DNA from: CAVZGO01 sp963774935
GTDB taxonomy: Bacteria; Chloroflexota; Anaerolineae; Anaerolineales; UBA4823
Direction of reading: 5' to 3'
DNA: 47,357 nt
Assembly: GCA_963774935.1 (NCBI GenBank)
Contig: CAVZGO010000008.1
Span: 1 to 47,357, forward strand
Below, one piece after another: positions 36,843 to 47,202 of this stretch (positions are counted from its first letter, which is position 1; each line of letters opens with the position of its first letter). The notes beneath the pieces were generated by a model, which was not told the origin of the DNA, ran no database searches, and saw nothing but the letters and a program-made list of their open reading frames with translations. The position numbers were made by a program, and so were the translations under genes.

Positions 36843-38087
36843 ATGGCTGAATTTTTAAAACTTACTTCACCTACAGAAGCACTGTCCCGGTGGCTGAGCC
36901 TAATTAATCCTCTCCAGAATTCTGAGACCATCCTCGCTCAACATGCGATCGGCAGAGTCACGGCAGCTGATATTATTGCCCCGCACTCGCTTCCTGAATA
37001 CTCGAGAAGCACCGTCGATGGGTACGCTGTACTAGCTCAAGATACCTATGGAGCATCAGATGGGTTACCAGCCTACCTTCGTATGGCTGCTGAAATCAAG
37101 ATGGGTGTTTTACCCGAAGAACCATTGATCCCGGGAACCTGTGCATTGATTCACACAGGAGGGATACTACCAAATGGCGCTACTGCGGTTGTAATGAGAG
37201 AATACACCCAAGCTGTTCCGGTAGGCGAGATCGAGATTTTCCGAGCGGTGGCAACCGGTGAAAATGTCCTGAAAACAGGTGAAGAGGTTGCTGTCGGCGA
37301 TTTAGTGATTCCTAAGGGAAAACGGTTGCGACCTGTAGAAGTGGGTGGTCTGATGGCTCTGGGTATCACCCAGGTCGAGGTCATCCAGCGGCCAACGATT
37401 GCCATAATTTCGAGCGGAGACGAGGTTGTCCCTGCAGATGCGATCAAAAAGCCCGGTCAGGTCAGAGATGTCAATGGACCTGCATTGACCGCATTGATCG
37501 AAGAAGCTGATTGTGTTCCGGTTTTTGCCGGGATTGCTCCAGATCGCCTTGATATACTGTCAAGTTTGAGCGAAGATGCATTTCGGACGAGCGACGTCTT
37601 AATCATCACGGCTGGGTCGTCGATCAGCTCTCGCGACCTTACCGCCCAGGTGATTAACCAATTGGGTAAACCAGGTGTCGTCGTTCACGGTGTCAATATC
37701 AGACCAGGAAAACCAACAATCCTGGGTGTATGTGACGGTAAGGCGGTGGTAGGCCTACCTGGTAATCCGTTAAGTGCAATGGTAATCGCGCGTTTGTTTA
37801 TTCTTCCTGTTATCAATCGCTTGCTCGGCATTCAAACAAATACGCTCCCTGTGAAGGTTAAGGCACGATTGTCGGTTAATCTGCCTTCCCAGGCAGGCAG
37901 AGAAGATTGGGTCCCGGTTAAAATAATGAAAATTAACGGGGATGACGAGGTTGATTTCTCGGCAGAGCCTGTCTTCAGCAGAAGCAATTTTATATTCAAT
38001 CTGGTTCAAGCGGACGGTTTGGTGAAAATTAACGAGGCGGCAACTGGGGTTGAAGCCGGTGCTCTCGTTGATGTATGGATTCTATAA
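36843..38087 (+). CDS. moeA: Molybdopterin molybdenumtransferase MoeA
   Basis: A 414-aa cytosolic enzyme that inserts molybdate into adenylylated molybdopterin to form molybdenum cofactor. MoeA hallmarks are STVDGYAVLAQDT (~56), the MPT-binding MoCF_biosynth motif ISSGDEVVPA (~195), VRDVNGPALTALI (~210), ITAGSSISSRDLT (~255) and GKPTILGVCDGKAVVGLPGNP (~290). The usual TGG/GGVS motif reads TAGSS here. Domain IV ends the protein. It directly follows the UbiA-like gene and precedes a MoeA-substrate-binding fusion gene, as often seen in Chloroflexota and some archaea. Confidence 0.93.
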   Translation: MAEFLKLTSPTEALSRWLSLINPLQNSETILAQHAIGRVTAADIIAPHSLPEYSRSTVDGYAVLAQDTYGASDGLPAYLRMAAEIKMGVLPEEPLIPGTCALIHTGGILPNGATAVVMREYTQAVPVGEIEIFRAVATGENVLKTGEEVAVGDLVIPKGKRLRPVEVGGLMALGITQVEVIQRPTIAIISSGDEVVPADAIKKPGQVRDVNGPALTALIEEADCVPVFAGIAPDRLDILSSLSEDAFRTSDVLIITAGSSISSRDLTAQVINQLGKPGVVVHGVNIRPGKPTILGVCDGKAVVGLPGNPLSAMVIARLFILPVINRLLGIQTNTLPVKVKARLSVNLPSQAGREDWVPVKIMKINGDDEVDFSAEPVFSRSNFIFNLVQADGLVKINEAATGVEAGALVDVWIL

Positions 38088-38124
38088 TCACCAAATTTGT
38101 GAGTTCTCCGGACGGGAGTGGTAT

Positions 38125-40137
38125 GTGACAGAGATTAATAAGTTTTATGGCGAAGACGTACCTCTTGATCAAGCCTGGGAGCGGTATATTGGTGCATTAC
38201 AGTCGTCAGGGCTGTGGGAAAGCCCTATCGGTGAAGAAGTAATTCCGCTCAACGAGCAAGGTGTCGGAAGGGTACTGGTTGATTCTGCATGGGCACAAAT
38301 ATCCTCCCCTCATTACCATGCAGCCGCGATGGATGGATTTGCGGTTCGATCGAGAGAAACGGTTGGGGCAGCACCATCTGCACCTATTACGCTTTCCCTG
38401 CAGTGGAAGTATGTTGATACTGGAGATCCACTGCCTGATTGGGCTGACGCGATCATACCCATCGAAAATGTTGAAGCTATAACCGAGGATGGCCGGATAG
38501 CGATCAACCCGCGAAATCCTTACGCAATCCGAATTCGCTCAGGTGTAACGCCCTGGCAGCATGTACGCTCGATGGGGGAGGATATCGTGTCTTCCCAGCT
38601 CGTATTTCCTGCTGGTCACGTGCTGCGCCCCGTTGATTTAGGAGCGTTAGCTGCCTGTGGTCATCATCGATTGAGGGTAGCACGCCGGGTGCGTGTTGCC
38701 ATTTTGCCGACGGGTACCGAGCTTGTACCGGTAGGCACGCATCCTGAAGTTGGCGATATTATTGAATTCAATTCGATCGTCCTGGCTGGTCAGGTGAACA
38801 ATTGGGGTGGCGAGGCAATCCGTTACAAGTCAGTACCCGACGAATTTGACACGATCCTGAAGGCGCTACAAAATGCTGCCCGCAACGCTGACCTGGTTTT
38901 GATAATTGCTGGCTCATCGGCTGGGTCGGAAGATTATTCCGCCAAGGTGATTGAAACGCTGGGACAGGTATACATCCATGGTATTGCCGTCCGGCCGGGA
39001 CATCCTGTGATCCTGGGAGTTTTACGCGTACCGGAATCGGCTGACGGGATTTCATCCAAAGGAAGTGAACTCGAAACTCGTACTGTGCCGGTTATTGGCA
39101 TGCCCGGCTATCCAGTATCTGCGGCATTGACCAGCGAAATTTTCGTTGAACGCTTGCTTGCCCATTGGCTCGGTCGTCAACCTCATGAGCCTGCCGAGGT
39201 TGATGCTTCCTTAACACGAACTGTCACATCACCAGGTGGCGACGATGATTATATGCGTGTAGTCGTAGGGCGAGTTGAAGGTAAACTGGTGGCTGCGCCT
39301 TTGAGCCGTGGGGCTGGCGTAATTACTTCATTGGTCAACGCAGATGGTATTACGATTGTCCCACGTGGGATCCAGGGCATCTCAGCTGGTGAGCTTGTTC
39401 GAGTGCGGTTATATCGTCCTATGGCTGAAATTGAGCGAACGATCCTTGCGATTGGCTCGCATGATATCGCGTTGGACCTGGTGTCACAATATCTCATGCC
39501 TTATCGACGCCGGTTGGTCTCTTCCAATGTTGGTAGCCTGGGGGGATTGATCGCCCTTCGCCGTGGTGAGTCTCACCTGGCTGGCTCTCACTTATTGGAT
39601 CCTGAAACCGGCGAATATAACTTAGTTTATATAAACCAGTATTTACCCTCCATACCGGTTGTGCTGATTAATTTTGTCCAGCGGATTCAAGGTTTGATTG
39701 TAAAGCGCGGGAATCCGCTTGGGATAAAAACGCTACCGGATTTGATTAATCCAGAGGTGCGTTTTGTTAACCGTCAGCGTGGGGCAGGTACGCGAGTATT
39801 GTTAGATTACCATCTCAAGCTGCTCGATATAACTCCGTCGACTGTCGTTGGATATGAACAAGAAGAATATACCCATTTAGCTGTAGCCGCAGCGGTAGCT
39901 TCTGGCAAAGCAGATGTTGGACTGGGGATTACCGCTGCTGCCCTGGCACTAGATTTGGATTTTATTCCGCTTTTTGAAGAACGCTATGATCTGGTTGTGT
40001 CAAAACAAGGTTACCAAAGTCCTTTGGTGTCTCCAGTTTGGGATATCTTGAACGATAACTCATTCAGAAATGCTGTAGCAGGTATGCCGGGTTATAATAC
40101 TGCGCGGATGGGTGAAATCATAGCAGAGATTGACTGA
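38125..40137 (+). CDS. MoeA domain fused to a periplasmic-binding-protein-like domain
   Basis: A 670-aa protein. I chose the GTG at 38125, preceded by GGGAG at about 6 nt, rather than the earlier in-frame ATG that overlaps moeA. Residues ~1-420 are a second MoeA (MDGFAVRSRETV, ILPTGTELVPVG, IIAGSSAGSEDYS, GHPVILGVL and VIGMPGYPVSA). The remainder (~435-670) is a type-2 substrate-binding-like domain (IGSHDIALDLVSQYL at its start, NRQRGAGTRVLLDYHL in the middle, and GKADVGLGITAAAL). This architecture, known as MoeA plus LysR-type substrate-binding domain, may sense or bind molybdate or tungstate. Paired with moeA, it probably supports selective metal insertion. Confidence 0.92.
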   Translation: MTEINKFYGEDVPLDQAWERYIGALQSSGLWESPIGEEVIPLNEQGVGRVLVDSAWAQISSPHYHAAAMDGFAVRSRETVGAAPSAPITLSLQWKYVDTGDPLPDWADAIIPIENVEAITEDGRIAINPRNPYAIRIRSGVTPWQHVRSMGEDIVSSQLVFPAGHVLRPVDLGALAACGHHRLRVARRVRVAILPTGTELVPVGTHPEVGDIIEFNSIVLAGQVNNWGGEAIRYKSVPDEFDTILKALQNAARNADLVLIIAGSSAGSEDYSAKVIETLGQVYIHGIAVRPGHPVILGVLRVPESADGISSKGSELETRTVPVIGMPGYPVSAALTSEIFVERLLAHWLGRQPHEPAEVDASLTRTVTSPGGDDDYMRVVVGRVEGKLVAAPLSRGAGVITSLVNADGITIVPRGIQGISAGELVRVRLYRPMAEIERTILAIGSHDIALDLVSQYLMPYRRRLVSSNVGSLGGLIALRRGESHLAGSHLLDPETGEYNLVYINQYLPSIPVVLINFVQRIQGLIVKRGNPLGIKTLPDLINPEVRFVNRQRGAGTRVLLDYHLKLLDITPSTVVGYEQEEYTHLAVAAAVASGKADVGLGITAAALALDLDFIPLFEERYDLVVSKQGYQSPLVSPVWDILNDNSFRNAVAGMPGYNTARMGEIIAEID

Positions 40138-40189
40138 GCCTGATTGAAACCTGTTAATAAGTTAGGTCAAATTAATTTACGGAGGAAAC

Positions 40190-40651
40190 ATGCCAATCCA
40201 AAACGGAATACCTGCTCCAGATTTTGAGCTGATGGATGAAAACTCCATCCCGCGTAAATTATCCGATTATCTGGGGAAGCCAGTCGTGCTGTATTTCTAT
40301 CCAAAGGATGATACCCCCGGCTGTACCACTGAAGCCTGCGCTTTCAGAGACGATTATGGTGAATATGAAAAAGCTGGGGTGGTCATACTGGGTGTCAGCC
40401 CCGACTCACCCAAAGCCCATACCAAATTCAAGCAGAAATACAACCTGCCCTTCACCTTGCTGGCGGATGAGAACCATGCCGTGTGCCTGCTGTATGGTGT
40501 GTGGGGACCCAAAAAGTATATGGGGAAAAGCTACGATGGCGTCTATCGCACGACTTTCCTGATTGGCGCGGATGGAAATATCATCCGTGTTTATGAAAAT
40601 GTCAAACCCGATGGTCACAGCCGGCAAATTCTTGCGGATTTAACTGCATGA
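40190..40651 (+). CDS. bcp: Thioredoxin-dependent peroxiredoxin, Bcp/PrxQ type
   Basis: A 153-aa cytosolic thiol peroxidase that reduces hydrogen peroxide and organic peroxides with thioredoxin as partner. The peroxidatic Cys45 and resolving Cys50 appear in DTPGCTTEACAFRDD, the PrxQ-type five-residue spacing. FYPKDDTPG before it and VYRTTFLIGADG later complete the fold. Length matches the family. A clear GGAGG precedes the ATG at 40190. It follows the MoeA fusion gene after 52 bp. Confidence 0.95.
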   Translation: MPIQNGIPAPDFELMDENSIPRKLSDYLGKPVVLYFYPKDDTPGCTTEACAFRDDYGEYEKAGVVILGVSPDSPKAHTKFKQKYNLPFTLLADENHAVCLLYGVWGPKKYMGKSYDGVYRTTFLIGADGNIIRVYENVKPDGHSRQILADLTA

Positions 40652-40717
40652 CTTAACCAGCCTCAGGTTGCATACCTGCTGTCGGGTCTGAGGCCTGATT
40701 AATGCAGGTGTAGATAG

Positions 40718-41704
40718 ATGATAAAACTGCGAATAATCTGTATGATACTCGTGTTTCAATTTCTGTCTGCCTGCCAGGAAGCGATAACCACACCTCTAGC
40801 GACAAATTCATCAAGTCCAGCATCAATCTTGCAGGGAACACAAGTCTCCAATCCAGGTTCTATAAACACGGAAACACCCGGCGTACCAGAAAAAGTTCAG
40901 CCTGCTCCATCAGCGACTCTCGATCCCCTGGATATTGCCGAAATCGTGCTTACGGAGCTCTCGATTGACCAAGCTCATGAGTACTCACCCAACGGGAATT
41001 GTGAATGGAAGCGCATCGTAGCCAGTCCATCTGATGAAATAAATGATAAGTACGCTAACCAATTCTTCACGTATGTTACCGTAACCTGCGCTAATCAAGA
41101 TAAACCCTGGGTCCTGGAGCAGAAATGGACTGAGCAGGGATTAGGTTATCCGCTTACGAGCCTGCTGGCCTGGTCTGCCGATGGCAGATATGCGTATTAC
41201 TACGATCAGATTATCCCCGATGGATGCCCGCCGGTTGGAGGCTTTCAGCAAGATTTGCGGCAGGTTGATCTTGATACAGGGGCAATACATTCCTTCCCGA
41301 TAACCTGGACAGGCGGGATGGCGCTCTCACCTGACTCCACAAAAGTAATCTATTACGACCACCAGGCGGCTGATGTGGGTATCTTTGACCTGACTGCGCA
41401 AAACGAGCAACGTGTCAGCTTCGATTTACCCGCAGGTTTAGATAGCTGGTTTGCAGGTGACTTTACCTGGTCGCCGGATGGACAAAGTGCCATATTCATC
41501 ATCTCTTATGGTGATGCCTGCTTCCCCACTGGGGTGTCTCTCCGTCATGTGGATTTGCGAGCCAACAAGGTTAGGACATTATTGGAGGGCGAAATTCAAG
41601 CCATCTCCATCATCGATTGGATTGCGCCAGAGCAGGTCTTGATCTCGATCAATGGAGAACAAGAGATACTCGATCTGCAAACGGGTGAAATATCGGCACC
41701 ATAA
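40718..41704 (+). CDS. Lipoprotein with WD40/TolB-like beta-propeller
   Basis: A 328-aa secreted lipoprotein. The signal peptide ends in a lipobox LSAC at residue ~19, followed by a Ser/Thr/Pro-rich linker. The domain from ~70 has propeller strands such as SLLAWSADGRYAYYYD, MALSPDSTKVIYYD and FTWSPDGQSAIFII. The WSPDG repeats are typical of TolB/WD40-like propellers. No enzymatic residues are recognised. It resembles the C-terminal propeller of the Ser/Thr kinase at 44.8-45.9 kb in style but I have not aligned them. A binding or scaffolding role is an inference. Confidence 0.8.
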   Translation: MIKLRIICMILVFQFLSACQEAITTPLATNSSSPASILQGTQVSNPGSINTETPGVPEKVQPAPSATLDPLDIAEIVLTELSIDQAHEYSPNGNCEWKRIVASPSDEINDKYANQFFTYVTVTCANQDKPWVLEQKWTEQGLGYPLTSLLAWSADGRYAYYYDQIIPDGCPPVGGFQQDLRQVDLDTGAIHSFPITWTGGMALSPDSTKVIYYDHQAADVGIFDLTAQNEQRVSFDLPAGLDSWFAGDFTWSPDGQSAIFIISYGDACFPTGVSLRHVDLRANKVRTLLEGEIQAISIIDWIAPEQVLISINGEQEILDLQTGEISAP

Positions 41705-41781
41705 CCAATCGGATCAGAAGCCAGCAGGCAGTCTGTATTCTGGTACCCAGATTTTCTGGTGAAAGGCACGATTAACAACGG

Positions 41782-41804
41782 GCGGCGAGATGATCGCCGC
41801 TTTT
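41782..41804 (+). terminator. Rho-independent terminator after the propeller lipoprotein
   Basis: A perfect 7-bp stem, GCGGCGA at 41782-41788 and TCGCCGC at 41794-41800, closes a five-base loop and is followed by TTTT. It separates the 34.4-41.7 kb gene group from the cytochrome/two-component cluster. Confidence 0.85.
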
Positions 41805-41896
41805 ATTAATTAGAATTCTCTGGATTATAATATTCCGGCAATCTGTTAAAAAATATCACAAATTAAAGAAAATAAACCTTTACGGAGGCGATGATT

Positions 41897-42331
41897 ATGA
41901 AAAAAATCTTGACGATAACAGCTCTTATTGTGTGTGCAATTATCATTGTGGGATGCAGCAACCAGGAGACAGCAACTTCGCCTTCCACCTCGCTTGATCG
42001 TCCCCAGCCCCCGGCAGAGTACGCCGATAAAGTCAGCCCGAAACTATCTGCTGCTGACCTGGAGACAGGGATGACCAAGTACCAGATCAATTGCGCCTCG
42101 TGCCACGGTGAAACCGGGATGGGAGATGGACCGGCTGCAACCGCCCTGAATCCGAAACCGGATCCACTGGCAACGACCAGCCCGGAGCTGAGTGATGCCT
42201 ACCTGGTCTGGCGGATTTCCGAAGGCGGGAACATGGCGCCGTTCAATTCTTCCATGCCTTCCTGGAAAACGCTGCTCTCCGAAGAGGAGATCTGGCAGAT
42301 CGTCGGATATATTCGGAGCCTTCAGCCTTGA
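41897..42331 (+). CDS. Monohaem cytochrome c lipoprotein
   Basis: A 144-aa secreted lipoprotein. The signal peptide ends IIIVGC, giving a lipidated Cys at ~residue 20. The haem-binding CASCH lies at ~60, and the likely distal Met ligand is in NSSMPSW (~115), as in cytochrome c class I. The ATG at 41897 has GGAGG 8-9 nt upstream; the ATG at 41891 is too close to that site. Its stop overlaps the TTG start of the histidine kinase by 3 bases, so the two are translationally coupled. An external redox partner or signal for the kinase is an inference. Confidence 0.88.
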   Translation: MKKILTITALIVCAIIIVGCSNQETATSPSTSLDRPQPPAEYADKVSPKLSAADLETGMTKYQINCASCHGETGMGDGPAATALNPKPDPLATTSPELSDAYLVWRISEGGNMAPFNSSMPSWKTLLSEEEIWQIVGYIRSLQP

Positions 42332-44180
42332 AAGATTTCCTTTCTGGATTGAAGCAGATATCCAGAAAGCCCTGGTTACCGTGGGCGATGCTATTAGTCA
42401 CGGTATTGATTTTATTTCTGGTTATGCTATCCAGACAGGAATGGATTGGCGGTAGGTCAACACAAAACTTGATCCTGCTGGGTTTTTTCTTAATAATCGG
42501 CGGCTTGCTGATCTACCTGATTTTCTCTCGCATGGCAGAGCTGTACGACCAGCGAGAGCAGTTACGATTGAAAAACCTTGCAGTCGAGTTAAGGTCGGAA
42601 AATACTGCTCAGCGGCTCGAGGCGATCTCCCGCCTGGGTGGGGGATTACTTGAAGCCTCCACTGAAACACAGATCACCGAGCTGGTGATGCCGATCGCCA
42701 TCGAACTGGTCGGTGCGGTAGGGGCAACATTTGTCCCCATCGACGAAAACAGCCAGCCTTTGAACATGCTGCCGTTCGGAGACGTTCCCAGCCTGACGCT
42801 GTCCTCCTGGATGGAATTCCTTGGCTCACCGGAGACACGCGATCGCTGCGGTGCATGTAAACAGTACGGTCACCTGGTGAGTGAGTGTTCTTTGCTCAAA
42901 GGCTCCATTCATCAGGCAGATCTGATCACCTGCCTGCCGGTGCGCCGGGGGGAGCGGGAATACGGCATTATCAACCTGTATTTTGATAAGCCAGTCCAGA
43001 TGGATAACTCGACCAGGCTCTTCCTTGGTGCACTGGTCGATGTCACAGCTCTGGCGATCGAAAGTGTCGCCTTGCGCCGCAAAGAATTAGATACACTCAG
43101 ACAGATTCAGGCGGTCAGACAGCAGACCGATTTGGAAGGGCTGCTGGGCAAGTTACTGCATAGTGTGATAGAAAGCCTGGAAGCAGATTTCGCTGTGCTG
43201 CAATCCAGCTCTGGCGGGCAGCACACAAACTCCATTGACCTGTCTATTGGTGCCACTCCCAATGGTCTGGAAGATGTGATCCACAGCGTTCTGGTGAACA
43301 CCAGGGTTTCGGGTGTACCCACTGTGTTTGGAAAGCCAGACGATTATCTTACCATCGAAGATGATTCGCTTACTATCGCAGCGATCCCCTTGATTACTTC
43401 TGAGCAGGAGAAGATCGGCGCAATACTCATCGGTGCGCGTCGCAGCGAGCCATTCAACCAGCGTCAGATGTCCTTGATCCACACGGTTGCCATCCAGATC
43501 GCACTGGCAATTCAGAATCAGAGGTTGATGCGCGAGCTCGAATATCACACGATGATAGCGGAGCGCAAGCGATTGGCGCGCGAAATCCACGATGGGCTGG
43601 CGCAAACCCTGGGATTTCTGAAGCTCCAGGCAGCCCAAATGCGCAGCTCGCTGGAAAATTTGGATATCGAACGCCTGCGTGCAGGCATGGAATTGTATTA
43701 CACGACTTTGAGTGAGGCCTATCATGAGGCTCGTATCGCGATAGACGGACTTCGAATTGAACCGAATGAAGCGGGTTTATACGGTTGGTTGGAAACCACG
43801 GTTGACGAATTCAAGAATGATTACCAGATGAATATCCGATTCGAAAGTTTGATTTAGATCAGGTTTTGCCCGTGGAAATTCAGGCGCAGCTTATTCGTAT
43901 TGTTCAGGAAGCCTTCAGTAACATTCGAAAACATGCCCAGGCACAGGCGGTGTGGATAGACTGTTATGAGTTCGCGGGTGATGTGCTCTTCGAAATTCAT
44001 GATAATGGTATCGGTTTTTCTCCGGAAGATGTAAGAAGTGGATCACAGCATGGATTACGAGGAATGCGAGAAAGATCTGAGTTAATCGGAGCCGATTTCC
44101 AGGTAATTAGTGCACCGAATGAAGGCACAACCATTAAGTTGCGGCTGCCTTATACATGGAAGCTAGGACAGGAGGCTTGA
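42328..44180 (+). CDS. NarX/NreB-type sensor histidine kinase with GAF domains; one frameshift
   Basis: About 617 aa after one correction near 43850, where adding a T to a run of three gives SFDLDQVLPVE. TTG start, coupled to the cytochrome gene. Two N-terminal transmembrane helices (WAMLLVTVLILFLVML and LILLGFFLIIGGLLIYLIF) precede two GAF-like regions (~90-240 and ~260-400). The first contains a Cys cluster, CGACKQYGHLVSEC. HisKA_3 carries the phospho-acceptor His in REIHDGLAQTL (~420). HATPase_c supplies EAFSNIRKHA, DNGIGF and GLRGMRERS. The gene ends 2 bp before the response regulator. Confidence 0.9.
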
Positions 44181-44182
44181 GG

Positions 44183-44829
44183 ATGGGCAAGATTAGCCTG
44201 GTGGTTGTTGATGATCATGCTTTATTCAGGGCTGGATTGATCAGCCTGTTGAATGATTTGCCTGAATTCCAGGTTATTGGTGATGCCGCTGATGGATTGG
44301 CAGCCATGGAAGTGGTGCGTCGTGTCCATCCTGATATTGTTCTGCTGGATGTCAACATGGCGGGGATAGGCGGCGTAGAGACCGTTAAATTACTTAAGAG
44401 AAGCGAAACCTGTAAAGTCATCATGCTGACAATTTCCAAGAATGATGATGATTTATTTGGCGCAATTGCGAATGGCGCCGATGGATACTTGCTTAAAAAT
44501 TCTGAGCCAGAGGATTTACGAAAAGCGATCATCGCGGTCAGCCAAGGCAACTCAGTATTATCACCACAGGTAACCCGCCGGGTTTTTAAAGCAATCAGCA
44601 GTGATCCGGAGCGAATCACTGAAAGCGGTCTGAGCGGCCGTGAATTGGAAGTATTAGACCGCTTGGCTGCAGGATTCACGACTGCTCAAATAGCCGATGG
44701 GTTGTTTATCTCTGAAAACACGGTTAAACCCATGTTCGCCACATTCTAGAAAAGCTCGAAGCGGCGAATAGGGCAGAGGCGGTTAGTAAAGCGCTCCAGC
44801 AGGGTTTAATTGGTCAAGAAAGCCCGTAA
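44183..44829 (+). CDS. NarL/FixJ-family response regulator; frameshift in the DNA-binding domain
   Basis: About 215 aa after one correction. ATG at 44183 with GGAGG 7 nt upstream. The receiver domain has LVVVDDHALF and the phospho-Asp in IVLLDVNMAG. The LuxR-type HTH (from ~145) reads LSGRELEVLDRLAAGFTTAQIADGLFISENTVK. The frame then ends early; adding one A to the run of three at ~44731 restores THVRHILEKLEAAN and a normal end at 44829. The partner is surely the kinase just upstream. It probably controls respiratory or redox genes. Confidence 0.92.
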
Positions 44830-44844
44830 TTGAGTATTAACTCT

Positions 44845-47192
44845 CTACTTTGCCGGTCTGAGCACCGGTATCGGGCGTTCCCTGGGATCTAGAATAGCTG
44901 GTAAATTTAGCGGCTCGACAGACATTCCTGAGCCGACCTGTCCATAGGGAATCAGGTAAAGGTAAGTCTGGCTGTTGATCCCTTGCCCATAATCTTGAAA
45001 TGCGAAGATCAGATAACTGCCATCCGGGCTGAATGAAGTGTCGCGATAACAGCACTTTCCGTCGACCGGATTGACATCAGGATATGCTCTATAGAGCTCG
45101 CTATTGTAGATGTACATATCACCGAAGCCGTCATTGCGCACAAAACTGTTCAGGGCATAAATATTTATTCCATCGTATCCGAAGTTCTGAATGACTGGAT
45201 TTTTGTCATATCCTTCCATATCGAACCTGGGGTGCGGAAAATTGTCGTAGATATGAGGGTTCGGGACACAGTAGGTGAGATCGATGACCTGGATCGCATC
45301 TCCGCGAATGCCATTCCCCAAGTTTGCAATCATAAGGATTGCCAGCGTCTTCCCGTCTCTCGACCAGCGCGCATCTCGTACTAAATTTCGAGTGTATGGC
45401 GCCCAATCAGCACAGGCAGCCATGTTCTTAAGCTGGTTGCGGCTTGTAATCTGGCTGAGATGTTCGAGATTGTAGGCAACAATATACATCTGATTGTCTA
45501 TCGATATGATCACCTGTTGGCCATCTGGAGAGATTTGGAAAGCACTCACAGTATCTGCAGAATTAAACAGACAACCTGCCGGATTTCATTCGTCTCGATA
45601 TTTACTTCATTGATGCATTTTCCAGAAATGTAATGGACCGATTGCCCGTCGGGCGACCACTGCAGATTGGATTTCGCGGATTGGTCGCTGGTGAGCTGGG
45701 ATAAGCCAGTGCCATCCAGGTTGGCGATGAATATTTCTTTTCCATTGATATACGCAAGTTTATCTGCGCCACCAATCACCGGTCCGGCAAGCGCCTGGGT
45801 CGGGCTCGGTTCGGGTGTAGGCAGGATTGCTTGCGTAGAAGTCGCGGGAGGCGGTTCCGTTGGTGAAATGATGATCTCAATTGTTGCTGAAGGTTGAATG
45901 GCAGCAGCAAGAATTGCCGTAGGTGTAATTTCACTAATCGCCAAAGTAGCCTGGGTGTTGGATGCAGGGGTTAACTGTTCCTCAACAGGCGCGGCTAATG
46001 ATTCTGCTGCCGTTGGTATGGAGGTGGGTTGGATGGCGGTGCTCTCTAACGCGTCAGCTTGGACAGCTTCTTCTTCCTTCTCCACGGGGGTTAACATTGC
46101 CAGAGGCCCAAACCCTTTGTAACCGAGATATCCGATCCCCGCTGCTGCTAATAACAGCACCAGCACAAGGACAATCAACCAGGAAGGTATGCCTCGACTG
46201 GTTTTCACTGCTGGCTGTGGCAAGGTCATTCCACCCGGAGGTGGGCTCGTGGGGCTACCAGCATATATCCCCTGTGGAATTGGGGTGGCGGGATTGCTTA
46301 CTGCGACTGTTGCGGCGACTACCGGACTACCGGGTGGGTTTACTGCCATCGCGATTGCGGGTGTAGCAGCGGGTTCGTTGAAGGCTGCCATTTGCAAGGC
46401 TGCGGCTAACTCTCCGCTGGTGGAATATCTATCCGAAGGGTTTTTTGCCATTGCCTTGGTGATAATGAAATTGCATGAAGGGGGCAAGTCTGCGGTGCAT
46501 CCAGAATTCGCGGCGCCGGTTGCAAAATCTGCATCATCATCATCTGGGCAGGTGTATCTGATTGGAAAGGCATCTGCCCGGTGAGCATTTCATAAACCAT
46601 CGTACCAAGTGAATACAGGTCGCTTCTGCCATCAATCTTCTTGTCGCCCTGAAATCTGTTCGGGACTCATATAAGCAGGCGTACCTATTGCCATTCCACT
46701 GGTGAGGGTGGTTAATCCTTCTGCAGCCAGATGTGCGATGCCGAAATCTGATAAGAAAGCATTCCCGTACTGGTCATATAAGATGTTGCCAGGTTTCAGA
46801 TCGCGGTGGATTATTCCATGGGCATGTGCAGCGTCGAGCGCTGGCGCCAGACGTGTGATGAGACGAGAAACCTCATCGAGTGATAGCGGTCCTCGTTCGA
46901 TGCGATCAGCCAGGGTGCCGCCCGCCATGTAGCGCATGACAATATACGGCTGGTCATTCACCTCGCCGAAATCATAAACCGGGACAATCGCCGGGTGTTC
47001 CAGCATGGCGATCGTTTTTGCTTCCCTTTCAAAACGCGTGCGGAATTGGGGCTCGTGTAAGAATACTTCCGGCAGCACCTTGATCGCAACCTCGCGATCA
47101 AAATTTGGATCTCGGGCAAGATAAACGGTTGCCATCCCGCCGCGTCCGAGCTCCGATTGTACGATGTAGCGTCCTATCTGTTGTGGTATCAT
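44845..47192 (-). CDS. Membrane Ser/Thr protein kinase with external TolB-like propeller; three frameshifts
   Basis: About 780 aa once three breaks are repaired: near 46650 (ATTTCAG read as ATTCAG gives QIQGDKKIDGRSDLYSLG), near 46490, and near 45570 (one T missing). The PknB-type kinase domain has GRYIVQSELGRGGMATVYLA, VAIKVL, catalytic HRDLKPGN, DFGIAHLA, and APE-like SPEQ. A transmembrane helix (WLIVLVLVLLLAAAGIGYL) follows a Pro-rich linker, then a Pro/Thr-rich stretch and a TolB-like propeller (LQWSPDGQSVHYI, FQISPDGQQVIISI, SFSPDGSYLIFA). The ATG at 47192 has AAGGGG upstream. It lies 10 bp after upp on the same strand. Confidence 0.88.
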
Positions 47193-47202
47193 CCAATTCC
47201 CC

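Noticed and set aside
40660..40694. Inverted repeat GCCTCAG/CTGAGGC after bcp as terminator
   Set aside because: The stem has only 7 bp, the spacer is 21 bases and no T-run follows.
44156..44749. Response regulator truncated within its helix-turn-helix as a real variant
   Set aside because: The next frame continues with the normal LuxR-type helix and end; one missing A in a run explains it.
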